Shown: positions 45,561-54,939, numbered from the stretch's first letter. The stretch: DNA of 64,000 nucleotides from Paenibacillus woosongensis (GCF_030122845.1 NZ_CP126084.1:3658001-3722000), one strand, 5' to 3'. Translations and numbers: made by a program. Notes: generated by a model from the letters alone, not told the origin.

Positions 45561-46448
45561 TCAAATATCAAGGGATGATTTCTCGTTCATTTTGAATTGA
45601 ATCAGGGTCACCATAAATATGAATATGCCCAGAACGACTGCCATGGAGGAGGCATAACCCATTTGCAGGTTGTTGAAAGCCTTCTGCCAAATATAGAACA
45701 CGACGGAAGCCGATGAATATTCCGGCCCCCCCGTAGAGGTCATAATATTGATTTCCGTGAAAATTTGCGATCCGCCGATAATGTTTGTCACGACGATAAA
45801 GAAGGTCACCGGCTTAACCATCGGCCAAGTGATATGGCGGAAGGCCGCGAAGCCGTTGGCTCCATCCAGTTCAGCCGCTTCATAATAGGAGCGGGGAACG
45901 CTCTGCAATGCCGCCAAATACAGGAGCATGGTGTAACCAAGGCCTTTCCATACGGTCATCATGATTAGGGCTGGTTTGACCGTATGCTTGTTCATCAGCC
46001 AGTTTGGCCCTTTAATGCCGAACAATTCGAGGAATTGGTTTACTAGGCCATAATCGCCGTTAAAAGCCCAGCTCCACATAATCGAAATAGCGGCAAGCGA
46101 AGAAATGACCGGAACATAATAAATGACGCGAAACGTCGTCGTTCCGGGTATGCCCCGGTTCAATCCGAGGGCAATCAACAGGGCGAGCACGATCCCGATC
46201 GGAATTCCGATCATCATGAAGATCGTATTGAAGCTGGCCTTGAGAAACAGTTCATCCGTAAACAAATCCTTGAAATTGCTTAGGCCGATGAAATCCATCT
46301 GCCCCAGGCCGTCCCAGTCGGTAAACGAACCGTAGAACGAATACGCTACAGGAAACAAGGTAAATAGCAAAAAGCCCAGAACCGGGGGAGTCACATACAG
46401 CAGCCCGTATATTTTTTCTTTTCGATAGAGATTCGATTTGGTTTTCAT
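45561..46448 (-). CDS. Carbohydrate ABC transporter permease (AraP-like, CUT1)
   Basis: The 295-residue permease begins with a short cytoplasmic tail and has six helices and the EAA loop YYEAAELDGANGFAAFRHITWPMVKPV. It is the MalF-type partner of the next gene, 21 bases downstream. GAGGTGA lies ten bases before the ATG. Confidence 0.92.
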   Translation of the reverse strand: MKTKSNLYRKEKIYGLLYVTPPVLGFLLFTLFPVAYSFYGSFTDWDGLGQMDFIGLSNFKDLFTDELFLKASFNTIFMMIGIPIGIVLALLIALGLNRGIPGTTTFRVIYYVPVISSLAAISIMWSWAFNGDYGLVNQFLELFGIKGPNWLMNKHTVKPALIMMTVWKGLGYTMLLYLAALQSVPRSYYEAAELDGANGFAAFRHITWPMVKPVTFFIVVTNIIGGSQIFTEINIMTSTGGPEYSSASVVFYIWQKAFNNLQMGYASSMAVVLGIFIFMVTLIQFKMNEKSSLDI

Positions 46449-46484
46449 GCGGTTCAGTTCACCTCTATTTCGGATGCCAGAATG

Positions 46485-46535
46485 AAAATGATGCTAGCCC
46501 CTTTGTATGATAACCTCAGTGACTAACATCATTTT
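46485..46535 (-). promoter_or_regulatory. Intercistronic hairpin between binding protein and permease genes
   Basis: AAAATGATGCTAG (46485-46497) pairs with CTAACATCATTTT (46523-46535), 12 of 13 positions. Such stem-loops after binding-protein genes commonly protect the upstream message and raise its level over the permeases. Confidence 0.55.
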
Positions 46536-46573
46536 GCATACTGGATAATTACAATGCTAATGTTGCAGAACGG

Positions 46574-47962
46574 TTATTTTTTCTTCGATTTTTGTTCCTG
46601 TTCAATCGCTTTATCCAACAGCTTTTGCATCTTCGGCTGTTCCTGCTTCACATATTCCGCAGCCGTAATTTTGCCATCCAGGACTGGCTGGATATCCGTA
46701 AAGAACAGGTTGTACCATTCGGCATTGTAAGTGTAGTGGCCTGGCAGCACTCTGCCGTATTCTCCTACGATGTCCAGAAACTCCTGTTTGTTGGCCGGTT
46801 TCGTTGACGTATCGGCAGCCCATTCCTCCGCCATATCGATCAGGTTCGGAATTTGCACTTTGGCGTTAACCAGCATTTCCATGCCTTCCTTCGATGCGGT
46901 CAAATAGTTGACCAGAGCAACCGCCTCTTCGGGGTATTTCGTCTTCTCTGAAACTCCGATTCCAAGCGAACCTATCCAAGTAGCGGACTGGCCTGTCGAA
47001 CCTGCAGGGTAAGGCATCAGATCATATTCGAAGGGGAGCCCTTCATAAGTACTCATATCCCAAGGTCCTACCGGGAAGAAGGCCAGCTCGCCTTTCATCC
47101 AGCGCTGGTAGGTATCCAATGTTTGCGCATCCTCGGCGGAAGGTGTAATTTTATGGACGTTTTGCATGTCTGCAAAGAACTGCAGCGCTTCCGCAAATTT
47201 CGGATCATCGATCGTGACTTTGGTTTTTGTCTCGTCAATCCAGTCGGCACCATTACTCCAGACTAATGACTGCAATACCCAGTTTACGTTAAAGCCTGTC
47301 CCGTATTGATCGATTTTCCCGTCTCCGTTCGTATCCTTGGTCAGCTTCTTGTTCACTTCGATAAATTCATCCCAGGTCATCGGGACGTCATTGTCCGGCA
47401 GCGGGATGCCTTCCTTCTCGAACATCGTCTTGTTATATCCTAAAGCGAACGGTCCAACGTCCTTCGGCATGCCGTAGATATCGCCTTGTCCCGCCACATC
47501 GCCGTCATAGCGGTATAAATCAACGCCGTATTTCCAAATGTTATCGAGATGAATATCATCGTTATTATTCAGGTAAGGCGTAAGGTTCATCAAAATTCCG
47601 CTGTTCACGTAGGCTTTCAAATCGCCGGATTCAAAATAGAACACGTCAGGCACTTTATTTCCCGTGATGGCCGCTTTCAGCTTCGTGGCATACTGATCTG
47701 CTGCGGTAACGACCATTTTCACTTTTACGCCGGGATGATCCGCTTCAAATTTCTTGACGACTTCCGTATAAGCCTTCTGCTCATCGGTACCTCCGCGGTA
47801 CATAAATGTCAGCTCTTTAGTCTCTGAAGATTTGCCGGCATTCCCGTTGCCATTACCGGCCCCTGCTTCACCGTTCCCTTTGCCTCCACAGCCTGCCAGC
47901 ACGGTTGAGAGGATGAGAATGAGCGAAACGAGCGTAAACCAACTTTTGTTCTTGACCACCAT
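46574..47962 (-). CDS. Sugar ABC transporter substrate-binding lipoprotein (AraN-like)
   Basis: The 462-residue lipoprotein has the signal [15 protein letters not shown], a Gly/Asn-rich linker and a family 1 extracellular binding domain ([39 protein letters not shown]). It is the first gene of the transporter-GH43-GH51 operon, so arabino-oligosaccharides are the probable ligands. The ATG at 47962 follows AGGAGGG; longer upstream frames lack a ribosome site. A 30-bp motif shared with the neighbouring GH43 pseudogene promoter lies about 100 bases upstream. Confidence 0.92.
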   Translation of the reverse strand: MVVKNKSWFTLVSLILILSTVLAGCGGKGNGEAGAGNGNGNAGKSSETKELTFMYRGGTDEQKAYTEVVKKFEADHPGVKVKMVVTAADQYATKLKAAITGNKVPDVFYFESGDLKAYVNSGILMNLTPYLNNNDDIHLDNIWKYGVDLYRYDGDVAGQGDIYGMPKDVGPFALGYNKTMFEKEGIPLPDNDVPMTWDEFIEVNKKLTKDTNGDGKIDQYGTGFNVNWVLQSLVWSNGADWIDETKTKVTIDDPKFAEALQFFADMQNVHKITPSAEDAQTLDTYQRWMKGELAFFPVGPWDMSTYEGLPFEYDLMPYPAGSTGQSATWIGSLGIGVSEKTKYPEEAVALVNYLTASKEGMEMLVNAKVQIPNLIDMAEEWAADTSTKPANKQEFLDIVGEYGRVLPGHYTYNAEWYNLFFTDIQPVLDGKITAAEYVKQEQPKMQKLLDKAIEQEQKSKKK

Positions 47963-48059
47963 AAACCCTCCTAATGAATATTGATTTAACATTGCACAAA
48001 ATAGAAATGTTAAGCCTTCGTATTCTTCAATTATATGTAAAACTATTTCTAAATAATTG

Positions 48060-48089
48060 AATGAATCCGTTTGCAAATATAAAATAACA
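48060..48089 (-). promoter_or_regulatory. 30-bp motif upstream of the AraN-like gene, shared with 49262-49291
   Basis: The plus strand reads AATGAATCCGTTTGCAAATA then TAAAATAACA. It matches the copy at 49262-49291 at 26 of 30 positions, in the same orientation and at nearly the same distance from a start codon. Confidence 0.55.
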
Positions 48090-48582
48090 TATAGAAAGCG
48101 GATTGTAAATAATAAAACATAAAACTTTTTATAAAAATATAAAATTAAATGGCATACCGCGCTTAATAAGGGAAAAAAATAAAAAACGATGCTTATTTTC
48201 GAGAATTAGTTTTATATAAATATATAACATATCATTGGAATACTCCATATTTTTCTTGTTTAGTTTACTTTTAAATTCGCCTCGGGGCGTTTTATGGGAT
48301 ATGAGAAATATTTATTTATGCTTATTTAAATTTATATAAATATATAATATATAGGTTGATATATTCATGTTTTTTAATCGTTCCCAGGGAGAGACGGTAA
48401 AAATTATGACGCTTTACTTCCGTATGGAAATTTATTGGTTTATATCTATTTGGGTTAAATGGTGATGGCTCAACTGGTCGGCTGAGGATGGTTATTAACC
48501 TTGAATAGTGGTGGGCGTACTAGTTGGGCTGGGCGTGGCTAATAGCTTGCTTCAGTAGGCTGGGCGTGGATTGGGCAAAAGC
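48090..48582. other. AT-rich intergenic region without gene
   Basis: No coding frame is convincing. It contains two copies of TTTATATAAATATATAA (48211-48227 and 48331-48347), each preceded by GCTTATTT, and then a more GC-rich part with GCTGGGCGTGG repeats (about 48525-48570). Confidence 0.45.
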
Positions 48583-48765
48583 TAACGGACACAGAAGACC
48601 CTATTCTCGCTTTTTCGGCTACTTTGGCGACCTAACGGACACTGGGGGCGTTATTTACTCAAAACACATATCCTTTTCAGTCATTTGGGTACAATAGCTG
48701 AACCACGGTCCGTTAGCATACGGATTTGCGTTTTTTTGGGGAAATAACGGATCTAGGGTCCGTTA
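48583..48765. repeat. TAACGGAC/GTCCGTTA extragenic repeats
   Basis: TAACGGACAC occurs at 48583 and 48633, GTCCGTTA at 48708 and 48758, and TAACGGATCTAGGGTCCGTTA at 48745-48765 is a small palindrome. The inverted organisation is like a short extragenic repeat element. Confidence 0.55.
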
Positions 48766-48781
48766 CGTTTGCAGCAAAGCT

Positions 48782-49174
48782 TTACTTCATTCGAGCATAG
48801 TGGGACTGAGGCGCTGGCATGTAGGCTCGATGGTGTGCTATTCCGTCAGCTCGGTAGTCACGTTCGGGATCCATGGATTTCCGTCTTTTTACTCCCGAAG
48901 CGATTTGCGTCCAATTCACGAAATCCGTCGTCTTCGCCGCCGCCAAATGGAATCCGAAGACATAGTAAGTATCGTCCACCTTGATAACGGATGGATCATG
49001 AACGGATGCATTTTTGAAATTCGGCACCTCTTCTGCCGCAGCTTGCTTTCCCGTCTCCGCCTGCACTTTTCCGCCTCCCTCTGTCTCCCCTTCGGGCAAT
49101 CCGGTCGCAGCCTGCCCGCTGCACGAAGCCAGCAGCAACAGGACTGTCCAACCGATGGCTATTTTTAGTTTCAA
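48782..49174 (-). pseudogene. Truncated GH43 lipoprotein gene
   Basis: A TTG start at 49174 follows AGGAGG by seven bases and encodes a lipoprotein signal (VLLLLASC) and the start of a GH43 propeller: NASVHDPSVIKVDDTYYVFGFHLAAAKTTDFVNWTQI, with the catalytic base Asp. After about residue 93 the sequence becomes unrelated (GVKRRKSMDPERDY...) and stops at 130 residues, whereas such enzymes have 400 or more. The rest of the gene has been deleted. It was probably a second surface arabinanase, since it keeps an upstream motif in common with the transporter operon. Confidence 0.8.
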
Positions 49175-49226
49175 TGGTAACCCTCCTGTGATTGTAACCC
49201 GATTGATTCGCCAGCGATTCCTGCTT

Positions 49227-49248
49227 GTTTCAAATAAATATAAACTAA
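49227..49248 (-). promoter_or_regulatory. 22-bp motif, inverted partner of 49526-49547
   Basis: GTTTCAAATAAATATAAACT followed by AA matches the reverse complement of 49526-49547 at 20 of 22 positions. It lies 53 bases upstream of the truncated GH43 gene. Confidence 0.5.
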
Positions 49249-49261
49249 TTTCACCCCCTTA

Positions 49262-49291
49262 AATAAATCCGCTTACAATTATAAAATAACA
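49262..49291 (-). promoter_or_regulatory. 30-bp motif upstream of the truncated GH43 gene
   Basis: This is the second copy of the motif at 48060-48089 (AATAAATCCGCTTACAATTA then TAAAATAACA), about 90 bases upstream of the start codon. It is a candidate operator or promoter of the arabinan regulon. Confidence 0.55.
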
Positions 49292-49525
49292 AATCAAATC
49301 CACACAGTAAACTAATAAATTTAAATCTTTTTAAGGTTTACTTAATCTTTATCCACTCATTTTCAATTTATCTTATAGATATCAATAAATATTCGAACAT
49401 TAAGTTGCAGCACACTTTTATTGATTTATACAAATATAAAATAATAATACTTATATTTAGAATTAAATGTTCGATATTGCAAAAATATTACATTATTTAA
49501 TTAATTGCTTTCATTTTCAGTTTTG

Positions 49526-49547
49526 TTGGTTTATAATTATTTGAAAC
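49526..49547 (+). promoter_or_regulatory. 22-bp motif upstream of the ArsR-type regulator gene
   Basis: TTGGTTTATAATTATTTGAA followed by AC is the inverted counterpart of 49227-49248 and lies 43 bases before the regulator start, as expected for an autoregulatory operator. Confidence 0.5.
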
Positions 49548-49590
49548 AAACGAAAATGAAATCAACTTTTTTCGGAGGCTGGTACGGTAG

Positions 49591-50592
49591 ATGATCTACA
49601 TTAAAGATCTAATGAGCGGGATTGACATTTTCAAGGCTCTTGGCTCAGAGATTCGAATTCAAATCCTGGAGCTGCTGGCAAACAATCAATCCTTGAACCT
49701 GAACGATCTGGCTAACAAGCTCAATCTAAGCAATGGCGCCATCACGATGCATATTCGGAAGCTCGAGGAAAGCGGGCTTATTGAAATCAATACGACGGTA
49801 GGCAAGCACGGAATCCAGAAGATTTGTTACTTGAACAAAGACAAATTAATGGTTGATTTACGCAGTAAGGATGTCGAAAATTTATATGAGGTGGAAATCC
49901 AGGTAGGACATTACAGCGACTACCAGGCGGTTCCTACCTGTGGACTGGCGACGAAGGACAGCATTATCGGCGATTTTGACGACCCGCGCTATTTCGCGGA
50001 TCCGCAGCGGATCGACTCGGAAATTATTTGGCTCGCTGACGGATTTCTGGAATACCGGATTCCTAACTATTTGAAGCCGAATCAGACGTTCCGCGAAATC
50101 CAGTTCTCCATGGAGCTGAGCTCGGAGGCGCCCGGCTTCAATGACAACTATCCGTCCGACATTTACTTCTATATCAATGGCATCGAAATCGGCTACTGGA
50201 CAAGTCCGGGCGATTTCGGCGATGCCCGGGGAACCTTCAACCCCGACTGGTGGCCGCCTCATTTGAACCAGTACGGCATGCTTAAACTGATCCGTATCAA
50301 CCACGAAGGCAGCTTCATTGACGGATGCCGGATTTCGGATGTCACCATCGATCAGATCAAACTGGATTACAAAAGCGAGCTGACCTTCAGAATCGCGGTT
50401 ACCGATAAACCCGTGAACAAAAGAGGCTTAACGATCTACGGCAAGCATTTCGGCAACTATAGCCAAGATCTGCTCGCCCGGGTGCTCTATGATGTTCATG
50501 AGGTCCATGAGGCCGAGGATAAAGCATCCTCAAGACCCGGCAAGGATAGCAAGCACACAAACCCGACGGTGCAGGCTACAGCTCAGGAATAA
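49591..50592 (+). CDS. ArsR-type winged-helix regulator with large C-terminal ligand-like domain
   Basis: The 333-residue protein has an ArsR-like winged helix (about residues 10-90: IFKALGSEIRIQILELLANN, LNLNDLANKLNLSNGAITMHIRKLEESGLIE). It is followed by a 230-residue beta-rich domain with many aromatic residues (YFYINGIEIGYWTSPGDFGDARGTFNPDWWPPHLNQYG) that could bind a sugar. Typical ArsR proteins have only about 100 residues. Its position between the arabinan operon and an AraPST-like sensor suggests it controls arabinan genes. GGAGG lies 12 bases before the ATG, a long spacing. Confidence 0.8.
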   Translation: MIYIKDLMSGIDIFKALGSEIRIQILELLANNQSLNLNDLANKLNLSNGAITMHIRKLEESGLIEINTTVGKHGIQKICYLNKDKLMVDLRSKDVENLYEVEIQVGHYSDYQAVPTCGLATKDSIIGDFDDPRYFADPQRIDSEIIWLADGFLEYRIPNYLKPNQTFREIQFSMELSSEAPGFNDNYPSDIYFYINGIEIGYWTSPGDFGDARGTFNPDWWPPHLNQYGMLKLIRINHEGSFIDGCRISDVTIDQIKLDYKSELTFRIAVTDKPVNKRGLTIYGKHFGNYSQDLLARVLYDVHEVHEAEDKASSRPGKDSKHTNPTVQATAQE

Positions 50593-50799
50593 GCAAGGAA
50601 ACTCATCGGATCAGCCACAATAGGATACAGCAATCAGCCGGAGGCTGTCTTTAGGTGCGGAAGCAATGTTCTGCATAAGAGACGGCCTTTTGCCTGTTCA
50701 GGTCTTTTAAAGGCCAGGCGCTGCTTGGGAAAAGGATATATTTCAGCAGCGATTCATAGTATGATGTGTCCAAGCTCTGTCTTTGAAAGGGGTTTCAGT

Positions 50800-51798
50800 A
50801 TGAAAAAGATTTGGATCGTCTATTTGCTCCTGATCGGCTTTTTTCTGCTGTACGTACTGGACTACAGATCCCAAAGCCACTTGAACGAACAGTGGAAAAC
50901 CGCAGGATTGCGTGGTGAAATCGATGAAAAATACGTGATGGTCACCTTTCAAATGGGGATCGATTACTGGAAAAGCAGCCTGAAGGGCTTCGAGGACGCT
51001 GCCCAGGCGCTGAATGTATCCGTCGAATACCGCGGCTCCACGCAGCGCGACGTCCATGAGCAGATTACGGTGCTGGAGCAAATTATCGCCAAGAAGCCGG
51101 CGGGCATTGCGATTTCGGCCATTCATCCCGCCGATTTGACGGAGACGATAGGCAAAGCGGTGGACGCGGGAATTCCCGTCGTCCTGTTCGACTCCGATGC
51201 GCCCGGAAGCAAAGCCTATTCCTTCCTCGGCACGAATAATTATTCCGCAGGCATTAAAGCTGCGCATCAAATGGCGGAGCTGACGAATGGCCGCGGCCAA
51301 GTCGCGGTCGTCACCACGCCCAACCAGCAGAACCATCAGGATAGAACCGACGGATTCCTGGCTACCATCCAGAAGGATTATCCCGAAATGAAGGTTGTCT
51401 CCGTGAAGAACGGCAAGGGGGATCAGATTTACTCCCGGCAGTCGGCCGAGGAAATATTGCGGGATTACCCGGATATCGCCGGTATTTTTGCGACGGAAGC
51501 GAACGGCGGCATCGGAGTTGCGGAGGCGGTACGGGAAATCGGCGGGAGCCAGCGGCCGAAAATTATCAGCTTCGATACCGACAAGGGCACGCTGGATCTC
51601 GTCAAAAGCGGGGATATCTCCGCAACGATGGCCCAGGGCACCTGGAATATGGGCTATTGGTCGCTGCAATTCCTTTTCTCGCTCGGACATGATCTGAACA
51701 CCGCGCAAATTCCGGGTACGCCGCCCGTTCCCGAGCAGGTGGATACCGGAATCACGGTAGTGACGCGGCAAAACGTGGATGATTACTATGCGAAATAA
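50800..51798 (+). CDS. Membrane-anchored periplasmic-binding-type sugar sensor (AraP/RbsB-like)
   Basis: The 332-residue protein has one N-terminal helix (IWIVYLLLIGFFLLYVLDY), probably an uncleaved anchor or signal, and a type I periplasmic binding fold (VMVTFQMGIDYWKSSLKGFEDAAQAL; GIAISAIHP; PVVLFDSDAP; ATEANGGIGVAEAV; ISFDTDKGTLDLVKSGDISATMAQGTW). It overlaps the following sensor-kinase gene, so it is likely the sugar-binding part of a three-component system like AraP-AraS-AraT of Geobacillus, which senses arabinose. The ATG at 50800 follows AAAGGGG. Confidence 0.88.
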   Translation: MKKIWIVYLLLIGFFLLYVLDYRSQSHLNEQWKTAGLRGEIDEKYVMVTFQMGIDYWKSSLKGFEDAAQALNVSVEYRGSTQRDVHEQITVLEQIIAKKPAGIAISAIHPADLTETIGKAVDAGIPVVLFDSDAPGSKAYSFLGTNNYSAGIKAAHQMAELTNGRGQVAVVTTPNQQNHQDRTDGFLATIQKDYPEMKVVSVKNGKGDQIYSRQSAEEILRDYPDIAGIFATEANGGIGVAEAVREIGGSQRPKIISFDTDKGTLDLVKSGDISATMAQGTWNMGYWSLQFLFSLGHDLNTAQIPGTPPVPEQVDTGITVVTRQNVDDYYAK

Positions 51799-53701
51799 GT
51801 TTACGTCGGCGGGGGTGCGCCATTTGTCATTCAACAATTTACCGATCCGCTATAAGCTGATTATCCATTTTCTGCTCATCAGCATCCTTCCGTCTATTGG
51901 GCTCGGTTTCCTGATTCACTGGACCGTCGACCGCGTTCTGGATCGCCAGGTTACGAATAACACCCTGCAGCTGATCGGCAAGGTGAATGAATCTCTGGAG
52001 ACATATGTAGAAAATTTGCAGAATATGACGTTCCTAATCGCTTTTAATCCGGATGTTCAGCGTTTCCTGGAACCTGATAGCAAGAGCGGATCAGCGCCGG
52101 CGCTCGCCTCCGAGGAGGATCATTACGATATCCGCAAATTTCTGCAGGGCTTTACGACTCTCCATTCCGAGGTAGCCGGCATTATGATCGTGAACAGCAG
52201 CGGCAAATATATCAGCAACGAAATGTATGCGCGGACGGAGAGCGACTTAACCCGCGAATCGTGGTATCAGGAGGCCGTGCGCAATAAGGGGATATTCAAG
52301 ATCGTCGGCCATCCGAATGAGCGCAATGTCACCAATCATGTCCATTACAAAAACAGTGAAGTGGTGTCGGCTGTCCGAGCAATTCTCGACCCGGATACAC
52401 AGCAGGTGAAAGGCGTCGTCCTCATCGATTTGAAGCTGAGAGTCATCGCAGAGACGGCACAGGACGTCCGGCTTGGCAAAACCGGTTACCTCACGGTGAT
52501 CGATAGCAGCGGCGAACTCATCTACGCGCCTCCTGAACCGTACATCGAGCATATTCCGCTGGATTGGCTGAACAAAGACAGCTCGGGAACGTATTCCCAT
52601 CAAGCCGACGGACGGAAGCTGCAGTTCATCTACCGGGTATCCCCGTTTACGAACTGGACGACGGTCGGCGTCTTCAGTACGGAGGACTCCATTTCGGAGA
52701 TACGGGAAATCCGCTTCTATGTCGTCAGCTTCGTGTTCGTCGTCTGCCTGCTCGGCATGACAGCTTCCTTCTACCTGGCTCATTCGATCTCCAGGCCGAT
52801 CGGGCAGCTGATGTCCTTCATGCAGAAGGCTCAGTCCGGCGACTTGACGATCCGCTACTGGGGCGACCGCTCGGATGAGGTGGGTCTCCTCGGCCGCCGC
52901 TTCAACGAAATGCTGCTGCAAATCAACCGGCTCATTTCCTTGACGGAACGGCAGGAGCGGCAAAAGCGCGAGGCCGAGCTCAGCAGCCTTCAGGCCCATA
53001 TTAAGCCGCATTTTCTATACAACACGCTGGACACCATCCACTGGATGGCCCGCCGCAAGGATGCCGTGGATATCGCCGAAATGGCAGAATCACTGTCAAA
53101 GCTGTTCCGGATCGGGCTGAGCAAAGGCAATGTTATTATTCCATTATCCGATGAAATCGAGCATATTCGCAGCTATTTGCAAATCCAGCATGTCCGCTAT
53201 CAGAACAAGCTGGATTATGAGCTGAAGGTCGATCCGGCCGTGCAGGATTTCAGTGTACTGAAGCTCATTCTTCAACCCATCGTAGAGAATGCGATTTATC
53301 ACGGGATCAAAGAACGCCGGGGTCCGGGACATATTGAGGTGGAAGCGATGGAACGAGAAGGAAACCTGGTAATTACGATTCGCGACAACGGCAAAGGGAT
53401 GCCGGAGCAGCAGCTGTTGGAGCTCCGCCAGGCGATTGAACAAGCAGCAAGCTCAGAGGAGGAGCCTGGCTCCGGTCAGGCTTCCATCGGGAACTGGGCC
53501 AACGCTCCAGCTGGAGAAGCCGCAAAAACGGCTGGAGAAACGAAGGGTTACGGCATCTTGAACGTGCAGGCCCGGCTGCGGCTTACCTTCGGCGATAAAT
53601 ACGGCCTTCGCCTAGACAGCGTTCTGGGCGAAGGAACAACGGTAACGGTAATGCACCCGCTGCTGCGGGACAATGATTTTCACAATGGAGTTGATCGCTG
53701 A
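51788..53701 (+). CDS. Sensor histidine kinase of the three-component system (AraS/YesM-like)
   Basis: The protein of about 637 residues has a membrane helix near residues 27-50, a Cache-like extracytoplasmic domain (to about 300), a second helix (about 312-336), HAMP (about 337-390), the His in IKPHFLYNTLDTIHWMARR and an ATPase domain with LILQPIVENAIYHGIK and RDNGKGM. The ATPase domain carries a low-complexity insert (about 560-590) before GYGILNVQARL. The start overlaps the sugar-binding gene. An alternative TTG at 51824 with GGGGGTG six bases upstream would avoid the overlap and is a serious candidate. Confidence 0.9.
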   Translation: MRNKFTSAGVRHLSFNNLPIRYKLIIHFLLISILPSIGLGFLIHWTVDRVLDRQVTNNTLQLIGKVNESLETYVENLQNMTFLIAFNPDVQRFLEPDSKSGSAPALASEEDHYDIRKFLQGFTTLHSEVAGIMIVNSSGKYISNEMYARTESDLTRESWYQEAVRNKGIFKIVGHPNERNVTNHVHYKNSEVVSAVRAILDPDTQQVKGVVLIDLKLRVIAETAQDVRLGKTGYLTVIDSSGELIYAPPEPYIEHIPLDWLNKDSSGTYSHQADGRKLQFIYRVSPFTNWTTVGVFSTEDSISEIREIRFYVVSFVFVVCLLGMTASFYLAHSISRPIGQLMSFMQKAQSGDLTIRYWGDRSDEVGLLGRRFNEMLLQINRLISLTERQERQKREAELSSLQAHIKPHFLYNTLDTIHWMARRKDAVDIAEMAESLSKLFRIGLSKGNVIIPLSDEIEHIRSYLQIQHVRYQNKLDYELKVDPAVQDFSVLKLILQPIVENAIYHGIKERRGPGHIEVEAMEREGNLVITIRDNGKGMPEQQLLELRQAIEQAASSEEEPGSGQASIGNWANAPAGEAAKTAGETKGYGILNVQARLRLTFGDKYGLRLDSVLGEGTTVTVMHPLLRDNDFHNGVDR

Positions 53702-54939
53702 TGTTAAATCAATTTTCACCTGCCTCTGCTCACCATTGGAAGGTACTTATTGCCGACGATGAATTCATCATTCGCGAAGGCATCCGGGAAAGCGTCGATT
53801 GGGAGAAGCTGCGGCTTAAGGTCGCCGCGGAAGCCGAAGATGGCGAGGAAGCGCTTGAGCTCGCCCTTCGGCATCGGATCGACATTTTGCTCGTCGATCT
53901 CAATATGCCCATCATGGACGGAATTGAGCTGATGAAGCACGTCCGCGAGGAGCTGCCGGAATGCAAAATCGTCATCATCACAGGCCATGATGAATTCACC
54001 TATGCCCAGACGGCGATCCGCCTTCAGGTGAAGGATTACATCCTGAAGCCGGCTAATCCGGCGCAGCTGGAGAAGGTGCTGCGCCAGGTCAGGGATGAGC
54101 TGGAGGCTGAGGCTATCCAGCAGGAGCATCTGCAGACCGCTTCGCGGCAAATTACGAAGAGCTATCCCCTGCTGCGGGAACGCTTCTGCCAGGAATGGAT
54201 GGACGGGAGCATGACCCGGGAGGAAATCGTGGAGCAGCTGTCTTTTCTCCAATTGCCCGTCACTGCTCCCGCCCTGCTCGGCATGATCCGCCTGCGCGAG
54301 GCAGCTGCGCCGAAGCCCCTGATGAAAGAGAGCGAGCGCCAGCTCTATTTGTTCGCGATTGAGAATATTGCCGCCGAACTGCTCGCACCGTACCCGAAGG
54401 TCATCTTCCGCGATCCCTTCGGCGTCATCGTGGTGCTGCTCTGGAGCTTCTCGGCCGATGCTGATTTCCATCAGATCGAATCGTCCGTGCGGACTTACTT
54501 GAAGGTTGCCGTAGATGTCCATTTGACCGAGGGAGATAACGACGTCGCAGCAATGCCTGCCGTCTTCCGCAAGTGTAAATCCGCCGTATTGAAGGAGACC
54601 GCTGTCTCCCCGTTAGTGCGCAGAGCGAAGCAGTACATGCTGGAGCACTTCGGCGACTGTACACTGACCCTGGAGTCCATGGCCCAGCAGCTGCAATCTT
54701 CCCCGGTATACTTAAGCCGGATGATCAAGCAGGAGCTGGATACCTCCTTCAACAGCTATTTGACGCAAATCCGCATTCGCCGGGCTTCCCAGCTGCTGAA
54801 CGGCACCGACCTCACTATCGCCGAAATCGCCAGGCAGGTCGGCTACGAAACCCAGCATTATTTCAGCACGGCGTTTAAACGCACCACCGGAATCTCCCCC
54901 CTGCAATATCGCAAAGGAGGCGCTGCTCAGGATGAGTAG
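53701..54939 (+). CDS. AraC-type response regulator of the three-component system (AraT/YesN-like)
   Basis: The 412-residue regulator has a receiver domain with DDEF, the phospho-Asp in ILLVDLNMPIMDG and LKP, and a C-terminal AraC double helix-turn-helix (LESMAQQLQSSPVYLSRMIKQEL and IAEIARQVGYETQHYFSTAFKRTTGISPLQYRK). It starts on the last base of the kinase stop codon, so the three genes form one operon. It probably activates arabinose or arabinan uptake genes. Confidence 0.92.
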   Translation: MLNQFSPASAHHWKVLIADDEFIIREGIRESVDWEKLRLKVAAEAEDGEEALELALRHRIDILLVDLNMPIMDGIELMKHVREELPECKIVIITGHDEFTYAQTAIRLQVKDYILKPANPAQLEKVLRQVRDELEAEAIQQEHLQTASRQITKSYPLLRERFCQEWMDGSMTREEIVEQLSFLQLPVTAPALLGMIRLREAAAPKPLMKESERQLYLFAIENIAAELLAPYPKVIFRDPFGVIVVLLWSFSADADFHQIESSVRTYLKVAVDVHLTEGDNDVAAMPAVFRKCKSAVLKETAVSPLVRRAKQYMLEHFGDCTLTLESMAQQLQSSPVYLSRMIKQELDTSFNSYLTQIRIRRASQLLNGTDLTIAEIARQVGYETQHYFSTAFKRTTGISPLQYRKGGAAQDE

